From CAIMUX01 sp964473865 (GTDB lineage Bacteria > Eisenbacteria > RBG-16-71-46 > CAIMUX01), in NCBI GenBank assembly GCA_964473865.1, contig CAYYQN010000011.1, positions 50,366 to 114,365 on the forward strand: DNA of 64,000 nucleotides, written 5' to 3'. Each line of letters opens with the position of its first letter. Within the stretch, counting starts at the first letter, position 1. Position numbers and translations under genes: made by a program. This document shows, in pieces, positions 8,048 to 17,975 of the stretch. The notes below the pieces were generated by a model. The model did no database searches and had not been told where the DNA came from. It saw only the letters and a list, made by a program, of their open reading frames with translations.

Positions 8048-10948
8048 CTACCCAACAAGCGCCGCGCCGTCCGGGCCCAGGATTGCCTCCCGGGTCACCT
8101 GCACGCGGGCTTGTTCTTCGGGAGAGAGATGAAAGAGCTGCTCGAGGACCACTCGGGGGTTCGCCACGTGGCCTCCCGGATGATCCAGCCACAACTCCAT
8201 GGACCAGGTGGCCCTCGGCGCAGGCGAACGAGGCTCGGCCGGCGGGTCGGGGTGGGTGGACCGGTCGGGCTCGGTGGGCTCGAGTCGTAGAACCGCCTGC
8301 TTGAGATCGACCCGGCGGATCGTCTTCCCCTTCCCTTGCGGGCGCCGGCCGCGCGCGTCGCGCGCATCATGAGGCGCCGGGCGCTGCGGCCTGGGCGCTC
8401 CGGGCCGACCCTCCCCGGCGGAGGTGTCTCCGGCGCCGCCTTCCGGACCCCCGTGGCCGGGCGCGGCGAGATCCTCGTTCGGCTCGGGCCCCGATCCGGA
8501 TTCGCGGTCGGCGGCCCCGGGATCCATGGGCGCCTCCCAGTCGAGAGCCTCGCGCGAGCTCTCCGGAACCCAGTAGGTCCGATCCACCACGCAAGACTCG
8601 AGGGCGGCGAATGCCCGGGCGACGTCCTCGAAGTGAGTCCGTCGCGCGGCGGGCAGAGCGGCGAGATCGATCCGATAGCGGGCGCGCCGGGCAAGCTGGG
8701 CCAGAGAAGGCCGACGGAGGTTCGGGACGGCGGGAAGGGCTTCGCCGCTCAGGATCCGCAGTCCTTCCGGCAGGACCGAGTTCAGGCGGTCTGCCAGACC
8801 GGGACTCCACGGCTCCAGCAACTCGGCGTCAATGAGTTCCGCGAGGCCGTGGATTCCCACCGGCAGGGGCGGTCCGAAGGCGAGCTTTGGATGCGGGTGA
8901 TGCCCCTGGCTGAACGCCAGCGGCACTCTCGCCATGCGAAAGGCGCGCGCCAGGACGGTTCCCATCTCCAGGTGGGAGAGGAAACGGGCCGGCGCCACCT
9001 TCTCAAAGCGGATCCGCACCGGCCAGGAGACTAAGGCGGAGACGGGTGCCGGCGCCCCCTCCGCGGCCTTCGCCAGCAGGCGACGGAAGGATTCCTCGTC
9101 GACCACCGCGGAGAGCTTCGTGTCGTTCGGAAGCCCCGGGATGCCGCAGGCGGTGCAGTCCCCGTGCCGGCAGTCCGGCGTGAGCCCGGCGCCGAGGTTG
9201 TCGCCCGCCTGCGCGGTCTTCTGTCTTTCGCGGATCAGCCACTTCTTCAGTACGCCGATGTCGATGTGGTCCCAGGGAAGCGGGGCCCGGAAGTCTCGCG
9301 CCCGGGTGTGCGCCATCGGATCGATGCCGGCAGCCGCGAAGGCGCGCATCCAGCGCCCATGGTCGAAATGCTCGGTCCAGCCGTCGAATCGAGCGCCGTT
9401 GCGAAACGCCTGTTCGATGGCGCGGCCCAGCCGGCGATCGCCGGTCGAGAAGACGGCCTCCAGGTGGGACGTCAACACGTCGTGCCACTTCAGCCGCGCC
9501 CAGCGGCTGGAGAGGCGGGAGCGGAGATAGTCGATCTTCTCGTGCAGCGGCTGCAGGCCCTCGAACGCGTCCCACTGAAACGGCGTGTGGCTCTTGGGCA
9601 CGAAGGCGCCTACCGAGGCGGTGACGCTGCAGGCCGGGCCGTACCGCCGGCCGATGCCGCGGACCGTCTCGACGAACCGCACGATCCCTTCGACGTCCTC
9701 TCTCGTCTCGGTCGGCAACCCGACCATGAAGTACATCTTGATCAGGCGCCAGCCGCGTTCATAGGCGATCCGGGCGGCGTCGAAGAACACCTGGTCCGTG
9801 ATGTTCTTGTTGATGGCGAGGCGGAGCCGTTCGCTCCCGGCCTCGGGCGCGAAGGTGAAGCCGGTCTTGCGGGTCTCCCGAACGCGGTCGGCGATCTCCA
9901 CTCCGAAGGCGTCGGCGCGCAACGAGGGCAGGCTGATCGCCACCTTGTCGGTGCTGAAGCGGGCGTTCAGAAGATCGGCGGTCCGGCTCAGCTGGGTGTG
10001 GTCGGCGGTGGAGAGCGACACCAGGCCGACATCGCTCCAGCCGGAGTTGCGAATCCCGCGGTCCGCGATCTCCAGGATCCTCTCGGGGCTGCGTTCCCGG
10101 ATGGGCCGGTAGAGGTAGCCGGCTTGACAGAAACGGCATCCCTGGGTGCAGCCGCGCAATACCTCCACCGCGAGGCGATCCTGGGCGATTCCCTGGAGCG
10201 GAACCAGCGGCAGGTCGGGCCAGGGCGCGGTCTCGAGATCCTTCACGAACTGCCGCTGTACCCGGGCCGGGACGTCGCCATAGCGAGGGACCAGGCCGGC
10301 GAAGCTTCCGGAGGGGTCGTAGGACGCTTCGTACATGAGGGGGACATAGATGCCCGGCAGGGCGGCCAGGACGCGCAGGATCTCGTGGCGGGGCCGGCCG
10401 CGCAGCGCTCGATAGGTGTCGGTGAGCGTGTGAATGGCCTCTTCGGCGTCGCCGATCAGGTAGAGATCGAAGAAGTCGGAGGTCGGCTCGGGGTTGCTGA
10501 CGCAGGGTCCGCCCGCGACGACCAGGGGATGGCGCTGATCCCGGTCCTCTGCCCGCAGCGGGATTCCGGCCAGGTCGAGGCAGTTCAGGACGTTGGTGTA
10601 GGTCAGCTCGTACTGCAGCGAGAAGCCCACGATGTCAAAGTCGCGCACCGGCCGCCGTGATTCCAGGGCGAAGAGCGGCACACCGTGGCGGCGCATCTGC
10701 GCTTCCATGTCCAGCCAGGGGGCATAGCAGCGCTCGGCCAGGGCATCCGCTCTCTGGTTCAGGATCTCGTAGAGGATCTTGAGTCCCCAGTGGCTCATCC
10801 CGATCTCGTAGACCTCGGGCAGGATGAGGCACCACTGCACCATCTCGCGGGTCGGCGTCTTGCGCACGACGTGAAACTCGTTCCCCAGATAGCGGGTCGG
10901 CTTCGAGACGAGCGGCAATAGCGCGTCGATGTCCTGAGTCAGGTCCAT
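8048..10948 (-). CDS. B12-binding radical SAM protein with C-terminal DUF2344 domain (TIGR03960/TIGR03936 type)
   Basis: A roughly 965-residue fusion of a cobalamin-binding domain (about 20-235), a radical SAM core (about 260-480) with the cluster motif CTQGCRFC (Cys267, Cys271, Cys274), and a C-terminal DUF2344 domain beginning around residue 640 (VRIRFEKVAPARFLSHLE). This two-part family is widespread in bacteria and is often coded near ribosomal protein and RNase genes; its substrate is unknown to me. A Pro/Gly/Arg-rich segment of about 110 residues (residues about 800-910) interrupts the DUF2344 domain and looks disordered. Two adjacent ATGs exist; the second (10948) sits five bases after AAGGA and is preferred. 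It is not in an obvious operon with its neighbours. Confidence 0.88.
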   Translation of the reverse strand: MDLTQDIDALLPLVSKPTRYLGNEFHVVRKTPTREMVQWCLILPEVYEIGMSHWGLKILYEILNQRADALAERCYAPWLDMEAQMRRHGVPLFALESRRPVRDFDIVGFSLQYELTYTNVLNCLDLAGIPLRAEDRDQRHPLVVAGGPCVSNPEPTSDFFDLYLIGDAEEAIHTLTDTYRALRGRPRHEILRVLAALPGIYVPLMYEASYDPSGSFAGLVPRYGDVPARVQRQFVKDLETAPWPDLPLVPLQGIAQDRLAVEVLRGCTQGCRFCQAGYLYRPIRERSPERILEIADRGIRNSGWSDVGLVSLSTADHTQLSRTADLLNARFSTDKVAISLPSLRADAFGVEIADRVRETRKTGFTFAPEAGSERLRLAINKNITDQVFFDAARIAYERGWRLIKMYFMVGLPTETREDVEGIVRFVETVRGIGRRYGPACSVTASVGAFVPKSHTPFQWDAFEGLQPLHEKIDYLRSRLSSRWARLKWHDVLTSHLEAVFSTGDRRLGRAIEQAFRNGARFDGWTEHFDHGRWMRAFAAAGIDPMAHTRARDFRAPLPWDHIDIGVLKKWLIRERQKTAQAGDNLGAGLTPDCRHGDCTACGIPGLPNDTKLSAVVDEESFRRLLAKAAEGAPAPVSALVSWPVRIRFEKVAPARFLSHLEMGTVLARAFRMARVPLAFSQGHHPHPKLAFGPPLPVGIHGLAELIDAELLEPWSPGLADRLNSVLPEGLRILSGEALPAVPNLRRPSLAQLARRARYRIDLAALPAARRTHFEDVARAFAALESCVVDRTYWVPESSREALDWEAPMDPGAADRESGSGPEPNEDLAAPGHGGPEGGAGDTSAGEGRPGAPRPQRPAPHDARDARGRRPQGKGKTIRRVDLKQAVLRLEPTEPDRSTHPDPPAEPRSPAPRATWSMELWLDHPGGHVANPRVVLEQLFHLSPEEQARVQVTREAILGPDGAALVG

Positions 10949-11191
10949 CATCTTCCTTTTGGTGCGGGAGAACCGAGCAGAGAGCCGGATGATCTGGTCC
11001 TCAACATCCTACGAGCCGCGGCTTCCCCCGGCGCCTGCCGAGCAGGGTGGCCGCGCGAGGCCGGACGGAGCAGGGTAGCAGAAGGGTGGTGGACGGTTGA
11101 AGAACCCAGTCGGCCTCGCCGGCGAGTCCGGGCCGGCCGCTCGGACCGCAAGGACGAGTTCAGGCTGCCGCGTGCTCCTCGGGCCGCCGCT

Positions 11192-11491
11192 TCAGCTCCC
11201 CTTCCGGAACAAGTCGTCCAGTTTGAGCCGCGCCTCGCTGCCGCGGTCCGGGCCGGGGCGGGCAACCGGCTCCTCCGCGAGCTGAAATCGCTCGCAGAAG
11301 TTGGCGCGCTCCCGATCGGTCACCCACTCCGCGTCCGGCTCGCGGCACTGGTTGTTTACGCCCGGGTCGTGATGCCGGCAGTTGCGACAGGAGTGGAGAT
11401 CCTTTCCGCAACCGGGGCAGTCCTCTTCCCGGGGAACCATCGAGTAGCGCGGGTACGAGAGCCCGGCGCCGCAAGACCAACATCGGGGCAT
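11192..11491 (-). CDS. Small double zinc-ribbon protein
   Basis: A 99-residue protein with three CxxC pairs near its N-terminus (CWSC at 4-7, CPGC at about 26-29, CRNC at about 36-39) and further single cysteines, which should bind two zinc ions. The remainder is charged and ends KLDDLFRKGS. The ATG at 11491 follows GGAGG by seven bases; the longer open frame to 11788 overlaps the divergent hydrolase gene and is Arg-rich, so it is rejected. Function unknown. It may be co-transcribed with the radical SAM gene 240 bases downstream. Confidence 0.8.
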   Translation of the reverse strand: MPRCWSCGAGLSYPRYSMVPREEDCPGCGKDLHSCRNCRHHDPGVNNQCREPDAEWVTDRERANFCERFQLAEEPVARPGPDRGSEARLKLDDLFRKGS

Positions 11492-11667
11492 GGAGAATCC
11501 TCCGCGCGCCGGTCGAGCCGGCCGGAAGAAGCGCAAGGTTGAGACGAGCCGCGAGGCGATCGCCGCCCGCGTCGCCCGCCTGGCCCGCGTCGCCCGCGCC
11601 ACTCGCGCACGGGGACGTCCTGATCCCCATGGTGGCAGCCTCCGGGCGCCGATGCTATCCTTCTGCA

Positions 11668-13593
11668 ATGCCAGCCCGAAGTACCCGGACGGCCCACAGC
11701 CGCAAGAACACCGTCGCGCGGCGAAGAAGGCTCCAGCTGGGCCTGTTGAGCGCGCTCTTATCGGTCCTGGTAATTGGATTTCTGACAATAAGATACACCG
11801 GTTTGTCGCTCTTCGGCCGGGCCCCGACGCTCAACCCCGGGATTGCCGCGGGCTACAACGTCCTCCTGGTCACGCTCGACACGGTTCGCCAGGATCGCCT
11901 CGGCTGCTACGGCGACCGTCGCGCGAGCACCCCGAATCTCGATCGAGTGGCCGCTGAGGGGATCCGCTTCGACGACGCCGTGACCAGCGCTCCGCTCACC
12001 CGCCCGTCTCACGCCACGATTCTCACGGGTCTCTATCCACCGAACCACGGGACGCGCAGCAACAGCATGGGGTACCTGCCGGAGGACCGCCTGACGCTGG
12101 CGGAGACGCTGCAGGAGCGCGGCTACGAAACGGCCGCGTTCATCGGCTGCTTCGTCCTCGATGCCCGGTTTGGCATGGACCAGGGGTTTGCGCTCTATGA
12201 CTTCACGGTCTCGGACCGGGGGTACCGGCCGGACATGGTTGACTACAACGAGAGGCCAGCCGATCAGGTGACCGATGCGGCCATCCGTTGGCTGCAGCAA
12301 CGCTCCCGCGACGGCGAGTCCCGCCCTTTCTTCGCCTGGGTGCACTATTTCGACGCACACCTGCCGTTTCGGTCGCCGCTGGCGAATGATCCTCGTTTCA
12401 CGGGGCGTCCCTACGATGCCGAGATCGCGTTCGTCGACCAGCAGTTCGGCCGGCTCCTGGGCGCGCTGGAGGCGGAGGGGGCGCGGGGCCGGACGCTGGT
12501 GGTGGTGGCCTCCGACCACGGGGAAGGGCTGGGGGACCACGGCGAGCAGAGTCATGGGTTGCTCCTGTATGAAACCACGGTGCGCGTGCCGTTGCTGTTC
12601 TCGTGTCCGGCGTGGACGAAAGTCCACGGGCAGGTTCGGCACGAGCTCGTCGGGCTGGTGGATGTCCGTCCCTCCATCGAGGCGCTCCTCGGGCTCCCCG
12701 TCACGCTCCCTTGCGATGGGCGGAGTCTATGGCCCGGGGATCCCGGCAAGGATCGCCATATCTACCTGGAGGCGACCGAGCCGCGCGAGGTCGGCGGTTG
12801 GAGCCCGCTGTGGGGGCTCCGCGCCGGAGGGGCGAAGTACGTCGAAGGCCCCGTTCGGCGGTTCTTTGACCTGCAGAAGGATCCCCGCGAGACCGTGAAT
12901 CTGTACAACTCCAATCCGCCCCGTCTGGCCGGACTGGTGCGGGAGTTGCAGGAAATGCTGCGGTCGTGGGAGGACGTCACGGAAGGCTCTCGGGTCATGA
13001 CCGACGAGGAGATCGAACGCCTGAGTTCGCTCGGATACGTGCAGGCTTCAGACCCGACGCCCGCCTCGACGATGCTCGATCCGGAGACGATGCTGCCGGT
13101 CATGTACCGCAGCAACGAGGCGGAGCAGCTCTACCTTCGCGGCCGGCTGGCGGAGGCGGAGAGCGTCGCGCGCGAGGTCCTGGCGCGCTGGCCCGAATCT
13201 CGGCAGGCGCTGCGCGTGCTGGCGTTCTGTCAGCTCAAGTCCGGGCGATCGGCAGAAGCGGTGGCGCTGCTGCGCCGGTCCGTGCAGCGCGATCGGAATG
13301 TCTATGGGAACGTGTACCTCCTGCGGGCCCTGGCTCAGGCGCTGATCCTGAGCGGCGACTATGTCCAGGCGGAGGAGGTCCTGGCGACCTACGGTTCGGT
13401 CGCCCCCGACGATGGACGCGTGGATCTGCTCCGGGGCGACTGCCTGGCCAGGCGGAATCTGCTGGAGCAGGCGTTGGCGTCCTACCAACGGGCGGCGACG
13501 CTGGACAGCAACCGCGTAGGCGTCGAGGCGCGACAGCGAATCGCGGAAGTATCTCAGATGCGCCAGGGGTCGAGGATCGGTTCGGGGCGCTGA
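11668..13593 (+). CDS. Membrane-anchored sulfatase/phosphodiesterase-like hydrolase with TPR tail
   Basis: Alkaline-phosphatase-superfamily hydrolase of the type annotated as sulfatase. The N-terminus is basic and followed by one transmembrane helix (about 24-42), so the enzyme domain should face the periplasm. Metal-site residues are visible: Asp71 in LVTLDTVRQDRLGCYG and Asp283-His284 in ASDHGEGLGDHGE. The nucleophile region reads SAPLTRPSHATILTG: a threonine (Thr111) stands where sulfatases carry the Cys/Ser of C-x-P-x-R, so it cannot be converted to formylglycine. This favours a phosphodiesterase or phosphotransferase. The C-terminal 170 residues form TPR-like helices. The ATG at 11668 gives the signal anchor near the N-terminus; upstream codons (to 11539) are Ala/Pro-rich and rejected. 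Confidence 0.85.
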   Translation: MPARSTRTAHSRKNTVARRRRLQLGLLSALLSVLVIGFLTIRYTGLSLFGRAPTLNPGIAAGYNVLLVTLDTVRQDRLGCYGDRRASTPNLDRVAAEGIRFDDAVTSAPLTRPSHATILTGLYPPNHGTRSNSMGYLPEDRLTLAETLQERGYETAAFIGCFVLDARFGMDQGFALYDFTVSDRGYRPDMVDYNERPADQVTDAAIRWLQQRSRDGESRPFFAWVHYFDAHLPFRSPLANDPRFTGRPYDAEIAFVDQQFGRLLGALEAEGARGRTLVVVASDHGEGLGDHGEQSHGLLLYETTVRVPLLFSCPAWTKVHGQVRHELVGLVDVRPSIEALLGLPVTLPCDGRSLWPGDPGKDRHIYLEATEPREVGGWSPLWGLRAGGAKYVEGPVRRFFDLQKDPRETVNLYNSNPPRLAGLVRELQEMLRSWEDVTEGSRVMTDEEIERLSSLGYVQASDPTPASTMLDPETMLPVMYRSNEAEQLYLRGRLAEAESVAREVLARWPESRQALRVLAFCQLKSGRSAEAVALLRRSVQRDRNVYGNVYLLRALAQALILSGDYVQAEEVLATYGSVAPDDGRVDLLRGDCLARRNLLEQALASYQRAATLDSNRVGVEARQRIAEVSQMRQGSRIGSGR

Positions 13594-13704
13594 AGACCGG
13601 CGTCGCTTGAGGCGCCTCCAGCGAAATGCCGGTCCCCCGAACCCGGCCGCTTGCCTCTCCCCGGGTCCTCCCAGGGGAAGCTCTGACATTCTCCGGGAGC
13701 GGTA

Positions 13705-16017
13705 TTATCGGATGATCACGACGGACCGCGTGTCGATCGCCCGCGGCGATCTGCTTACGCAGTAGTAGACGCCCGAGGGGACCAGCCGATTCCCTTCGTC
13801 CCGCCCGTTCCACAGGATCGTTCCTTCCGGCTTTGGCTGGAGCGTGACGCACCGGCGTCCGGATGCATCGAAGATGTCCAGACTCCGAAGGGCCGGCTCA
13901 GCCTCCGGGGAGGGAAGGCGGAAGAGGATGGAGACGCCGCCCATCACGGGATTCGGGGAGACCCCAAGCCCCGGGTTCGCGCTCCCGATGTCGCCGGGGA
14001 CCGCGGAGGCCCAATCCACCGAGTAGCTCAACGCCACTTCGCCGTTGGGGCCGTGGCCTTCCAGATAGGCCCGGACATAGTCGATGATGACGTCCTCGGG
14101 GCTGACCCGGAAGCGCAGGTGGCCGGAATTCGGCAGAACGATCCCGTGCTCATAGCCGGCATATGCCGCGAAGCCGTAGGTGTAGTAGCGGTCGTTGGGC
14201 ACGGGGCAGAGGGCGTAGGTGATGCCGTCCAGCTGCTGGATGGCGCAGAAATGGTCATGACCGTGGATGACCAGCTTCACTCCGGCCTCGACCAACATGT
14301 CGTGGATCGGTCCGTGGATCCAGCCGGGTCGTTTGAACGCATAGTCGATGCTCCCGGACGCATCCTCGCCGCCCCACTCGTACGAGGGCCGGTGCGCAAC
14401 TGACCATTTTGCCACCTCGATGCCGCCCCGGCCATAGCTCCCCCCCCCGATATCGATTCCGGAGGTCAGGTGGTGCAGGAGGATGATCTTCCACCGCCGA
14501 TCGGAAGCATGGAGGGTCTGATACAGCCATTCGTACTGGTCGTGGCCCAGGGTCCAGGACCAGCCGGTCCCGGTTCGCTCCAGGTCCTCATGGTACGGCC
14601 GCTCCAAGGTGTACCAGTATGGGTCCAGAACCACGAACAAGGCTTCTCCCCATTCCCACGAGTAGTAGCTCTCGCGGAAGCCGGGGCCGCTGACGGCTGG
14701 GTCCGGACACCCTCCGTAGAACTGATTGGGATAGGGATTCGGCACCACCATGTGCCGGGCCCGTTCGGACCAGATGGGCACGCTGTCCGGCTGGGTTCGG
14801 AGCCAGCCCAACTCGCCTTCGTGGTTTCCCAGGACGAGATAGAAGGGGACCGAATGGAGGTGCTCCGCGAGGAAACGTCTCTCGAGCAGGTTGCGATCGA
14901 TCGCCTGGAGCTGCGTGCGGCTGAGTTCTGAGTTGTTGAAGTCCCCGAGGCTGAAGTGGAAGTCCGGCGCGTCGTTCGCCACATTGGCCAGGACCCGGGC
15001 ATAGAGCGTACTGACCTCCTCGGATAGAGCCGGGATCTGCCACAGGTCCCAGAGGTGGGAATCGGCCTCGGCCGTGAACGTGAATGCGGCCCCGACGGCC
15101 CGCTGGGTATGGAAGGAGTGCTCGGGACCGGACGCAAACGGTTCCCCGGATCCGGCCAGACGGTAGCGGAGGCGGTAGCGGCACGGAGTGTTCTGCGGGA
15201 GGCGCGAGAGCGTGATCTGCCCCGGTCGTTGCGCGGGGACAGTCACGACGGGCGTGTTGTTGGAGAGATCGTCCGTGCCGTATTCGGCGTACGCCTCCAG
15301 ATCCACCAGCGACATGAAGTGGACCTCGGCCGAGATATCGGTCGGTCGGGCCACGATTTCATGCGCGATGAACGTCTCTTCCAGAGTCCGGCAGATCTGG
15401 AGAGTGACCGCCCACCGGTTGGACTCCACCGCCCGGCAGCGGACATGGTTCGGAGCGGCCTCTCCGGTGTCCGAGGCGTCGATGCCCAGGATCAGCGCGG
15501 CGGAATCTGCCGGCCAACCGGGCTGAGAGATGATCTCGTTGAGGACCGCACTCAAGTCCGGCGTGTAGTAGAAGTGGGCGGCGCCGTAGTCGTCGAGCCA
15601 CGGCTCACGGAGCGTCGTGTCGGTCGCCGCCTCGGTGCGGGGAAGCTTGGAGGGCCGGCGGTTCTGGGAGAGCGACGGGGAGTCGGTTTCCAGGGCTCCG
15701 AAGACGGTGAGCGGAAGGCTGTCGGCGATCGTCCCGCCGTGCGCGTCGAAGCGGAGCCGGGCGAAGTACACCCGCTCACAGGTGGTCAACTCCGGCACGA
15801 GAAAACGCAGGCCCAGGTCGCAGGCGGTTCCGGGCGCGGTCGTCCCCAGGTTCAGGTCTTCGGCATCCGGTATCCAGACGCTGTCGTTGATCTCCGCGCC
15901 GTCGTCGGCGCCGGCCCCGACGGGAATCTCGAGCGGCAGCGCCTGAGCGAGGGGAGCTGACAGGCTCAGACAGGCCCACGCGATGCCGATCAGCGACCCC
16001 AGCGTCCTCTGCACCAT
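13705..16017 (-). CDS. Secreted metallophosphoesterase with FlgD-like sorting tail
   Basis: A 770-residue secreted calcineurin-like phosphoesterase. The start at 16017 opens a signal peptide (MVQRTLGSLIGIAWACLSLS, cleavage after AQA) and follows GGGGGACC. An N-terminal region of about 300 residues with beta-sandwich character precedes the catalytic domain, where the metal-binding blocks ADSHLWD, GDFNN, GNHEGEL and GHDHF occur in the order expected of the family. The last 85 residues are the FlgD-like module (VSPNPVMGG, DIFDASGRR, WNGRDEGN, GVYYCVS). It converges on the TPR hydrolase gene. The true substrate (nucleotide, phospholipid or protein) cannot be told. Confidence 0.88.
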   Translation of the reverse strand: MVQRTLGSLIGIAWACLSLSAPLAQALPLEIPVGAGADDGAEINDSVWIPDAEDLNLGTTAPGTACDLGLRFLVPELTTCERVYFARLRFDAHGGTIADSLPLTVFGALETDSPSLSQNRRPSKLPRTEAATDTTLREPWLDDYGAAHFYYTPDLSAVLNEIISQPGWPADSAALILGIDASDTGEAAPNHVRCRAVESNRWAVTLQICRTLEETFIAHEIVARPTDISAEVHFMSLVDLEAYAEYGTDDLSNNTPVVTVPAQRPGQITLSRLPQNTPCRYRLRYRLAGSGEPFASGPEHSFHTQRAVGAAFTFTAEADSHLWDLWQIPALSEEVSTLYARVLANVANDAPDFHFSLGDFNNSELSRTQLQAIDRNLLERRFLAEHLHSVPFYLVLGNHEGELGWLRTQPDSVPIWSERARHMVVPNPYPNQFYGGCPDPAVSGPGFRESYYSWEWGEALFVVLDPYWYTLERPYHEDLERTGTGWSWTLGHDQYEWLYQTLHASDRRWKIILLHHLTSGIDIGGGSYGRGGIEVAKWSVAHRPSYEWGGEDASGSIDYAFKRPGWIHGPIHDMLVEAGVKLVIHGHDHFCAIQQLDGITYALCPVPNDRYYTYGFAAYAGYEHGIVLPNSGHLRFRVSPEDVIIDYVRAYLEGHGPNGEVALSYSVDWASAVPGDIGSANPGLGVSPNPVMGGVSILFRLPSPEAEPALRSLDIFDASGRRCVTLQPKPEGTILWNGRDEGNRLVPSGVYYCVSRSPRAIDTRSVVIIR

Positions 16018-16108
16018 TAGGTCCCCCGACGGTCTCAGTCGAACAAGGCAATTGTATCGAATTGGTCGGGGCGCTGACAATCGGGTGCGTGCGCGGGTAC
16101 GGCCCGTC

Positions 16109-17815
16109 TCAAACGGCGGGGGTGCGCCGCAGGAGCAGGATGGTGACGTCGTCGCTGGCCGGGGTCTCCCCGCGGAAGCGCTCGACGTCGGCAAGCATCT
16201 CGCGGGCAAGCGCCTCCAGCGGTCGCCCGAGGTTGTGGCGAAGCGTCTCCGCCAGCCGCTCATCGCCGTAGAACCCCTCCGGACCCATTGCCTCGGGCAC
16301 ACCGTCGGAGAAGATCGCCAGGACCGCGCCGGGCGGCAGATCGACCGTTCGGGAAACGAACGGATTCGGCGGGAGCATCTCCGCCGGGAGCATGCCGAGA
16401 GGCAGGTCTGTCACCTCCAACTCCCGCACAAGTCCTTCCGACGACAGGAGGAGCGGGGCGTTATGCCCGCAATTCACAAACTCCAGCCGCCCCGTCCGCG
16501 GGTCGAGTCGGGCCAGGAAGAGCGTGACGAAACTGGCCGCGTCCGTGGAGCGGTACACGTGCCGGTGCAGCCGCGACGCGATTTCCTCGAGCGGCAGTCC
16601 TTCCTCTTGCAGGAGTCGCATTACGGCCAGGGTGTGCGACATGGTGAGCGCGGCGCTCATCCCTTTTCCGCTGACATCCCCGACGGCGAAGACGCAGGTT
16701 TCGTCCGCCAGCACGGCCGCTTCGTACAGATCTCCCCCGGCTTCGTAGCAGGGAGCCAGCACGGCCCCGACCTCATAGCCGGGAATCTCCGGCAGCCGCG
16801 CCGGGAGCAGGTCGCGCTGGATCTGTGCCGCTCGGGCAAGCTCCTGGGCCATCCGCTCCTTCACCCGCAGGTCGTCCAGGAGGCGCGCGTTGGTGATCTT
16901 GACGGCCACGAGGTTGGCCAGGAGCGCGAACGCGCGGAGATGCTCGTCGTCGAAATGGACTCTGGGATCGCTGCTGTCCGCGTAGAGCACGCCGATGACC
17001 CGCTCATTGTCGAAAAGGGGGGCCACCATGGCCGAGCGCAGATCGAGCGCCACGATGCTGGCCTGGTCCTTGTACCGGGCGTCGGCGCGGGCGTCCACCA
17101 CGAGCAGGCTCTGCCGTTGATGCAGGACGTTGCGCAGGAGCGTGCGGCTGAGGAGCAGGGACTCCCCGGCCGGAAGTTCCGGGCGGGCCGCTCGGACGGT
17201 GGGCAACGCATCCGACCCCTCCGGCGGGGGAGGATCATCGTAGAGCAGCAGCGCCAGGCGCCGGGCGGGGATGACCTTCCCGGCCACGCCGAGGAGGGCG
17301 TCGTACAGCTCTGCCCGGGGTCTTGGCATCACCAGCAGGTTTCCGGTGTCGAGCAGGGCGTCAAGCAAACGGCGTGCGTGCGCCCCGGCTTCGCTCGCAT
17401 CGGGCCGGGTGTCCTCCCAGCGGAGCGCCCGCGAGGCGAAGAGGGCCTGCTCGTCCTCCGCAAGCGGGGCCGGCAGCGAGTCCGATCCGGCGCCGGCAGG
17501 CAGGTTCGCATCGCTCTCGCGTCCGGGCGAGCCGGACCGGGTCAGGTTCAGGTTCCCGAGGCGCAGCCGGTCGCCGGGCATCAGGGGCACCTCGCCGTCG
17601 CAGCGCCGATCATTGATCCAGGTGCCGTTGCGGCTGCCGAGGTCGCGCACGTACGCTGCGTCCCCATCGACCCTGATCTCGGCGTGGTCCCGGGAGACGG
17701 AGGGATCGGCCAGCACGCATTTGTTGGACGGCGAACGACCCAGACGGTGAGTGCCATCGGGGAGCCGCGTGCGCCAGGGAGCCCCGCCGACGACTCCTTG
17801 CAGGTCGATAGGCAT
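16109..17815 (-). CDS. FHA-GAF-SpoIIE serine phosphatase
   Basis: A 568-residue cytoplasmic signalling protein. Residues about 20-80 form an FHA domain (RLGRSPSNKCVLADPSVSR, then GSRNGTWIN), which binds phosphothreonine peptides. Residues about 155-315 are a GAF sensory domain (ending VIGVLYADSS). The C-terminal 220 residues are a PP2C/SpoIIE phosphatase with the metal-binding motifs GGDLYEA, VGDVSGKGM and SDGVPEAMG. Such phosphatases act on STAS-domain anti-anti-sigma factors or other serine-phosphorylated proteins; no partner gene is adjacent. The ATG at 17815 follows GGAGGG; the open frame to 18109 overlaps the divergent peptidase gene. Confidence 0.92.
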   Translation of the reverse strand: MPIDLQGVVGGAPWRTRLPDGTHRLGRSPSNKCVLADPSVSRDHAEIRVDGDAAYVRDLGSRNGTWINDRRCDGEVPLMPGDRLRLGNLNLTRSGSPGRESDANLPAGAGSDSLPAPLAEDEQALFASRALRWEDTRPDASEAGAHARRLLDALLDTGNLLVMPRPRAELYDALLGVAGKVIPARRLALLLYDDPPPPEGSDALPTVRAARPELPAGESLLLSRTLLRNVLHQRQSLLVVDARADARYKDQASIVALDLRSAMVAPLFDNERVIGVLYADSSDPRVHFDDEHLRAFALLANLVAVKITNARLLDDLRVKERMAQELARAAQIQRDLLPARLPEIPGYEVGAVLAPCYEAGGDLYEAAVLADETCVFAVGDVSGKGMSAALTMSHTLAVMRLLQEEGLPLEEIASRLHRHVYRSTDAASFVTLFLARLDPRTGRLEFVNCGHNAPLLLSSEGLVRELEVTDLPLGMLPAEMLPPNPFVSRTVDLPPGAVLAIFSDGVPEAMGPEGFYGDERLAETLRHNLGRPLEALAREMLADVERFRGETPASDDVTILLLRRTPAV

Positions 17816-17975
17816 GCCCGCTTCCCTCCGTATCCCGGTCGCGTTCCACCTGAGGTCGCGGATACCACGGTAGCGGCGCGGACTGGTTTCCGCAACCTCG
17901 GGAGGGCCGGGACCGCCGCTCCGTGTTAGGCTTGCCTGGGGACCGGCGCCGGGACGGTCCGAGGGAGAACCACGG

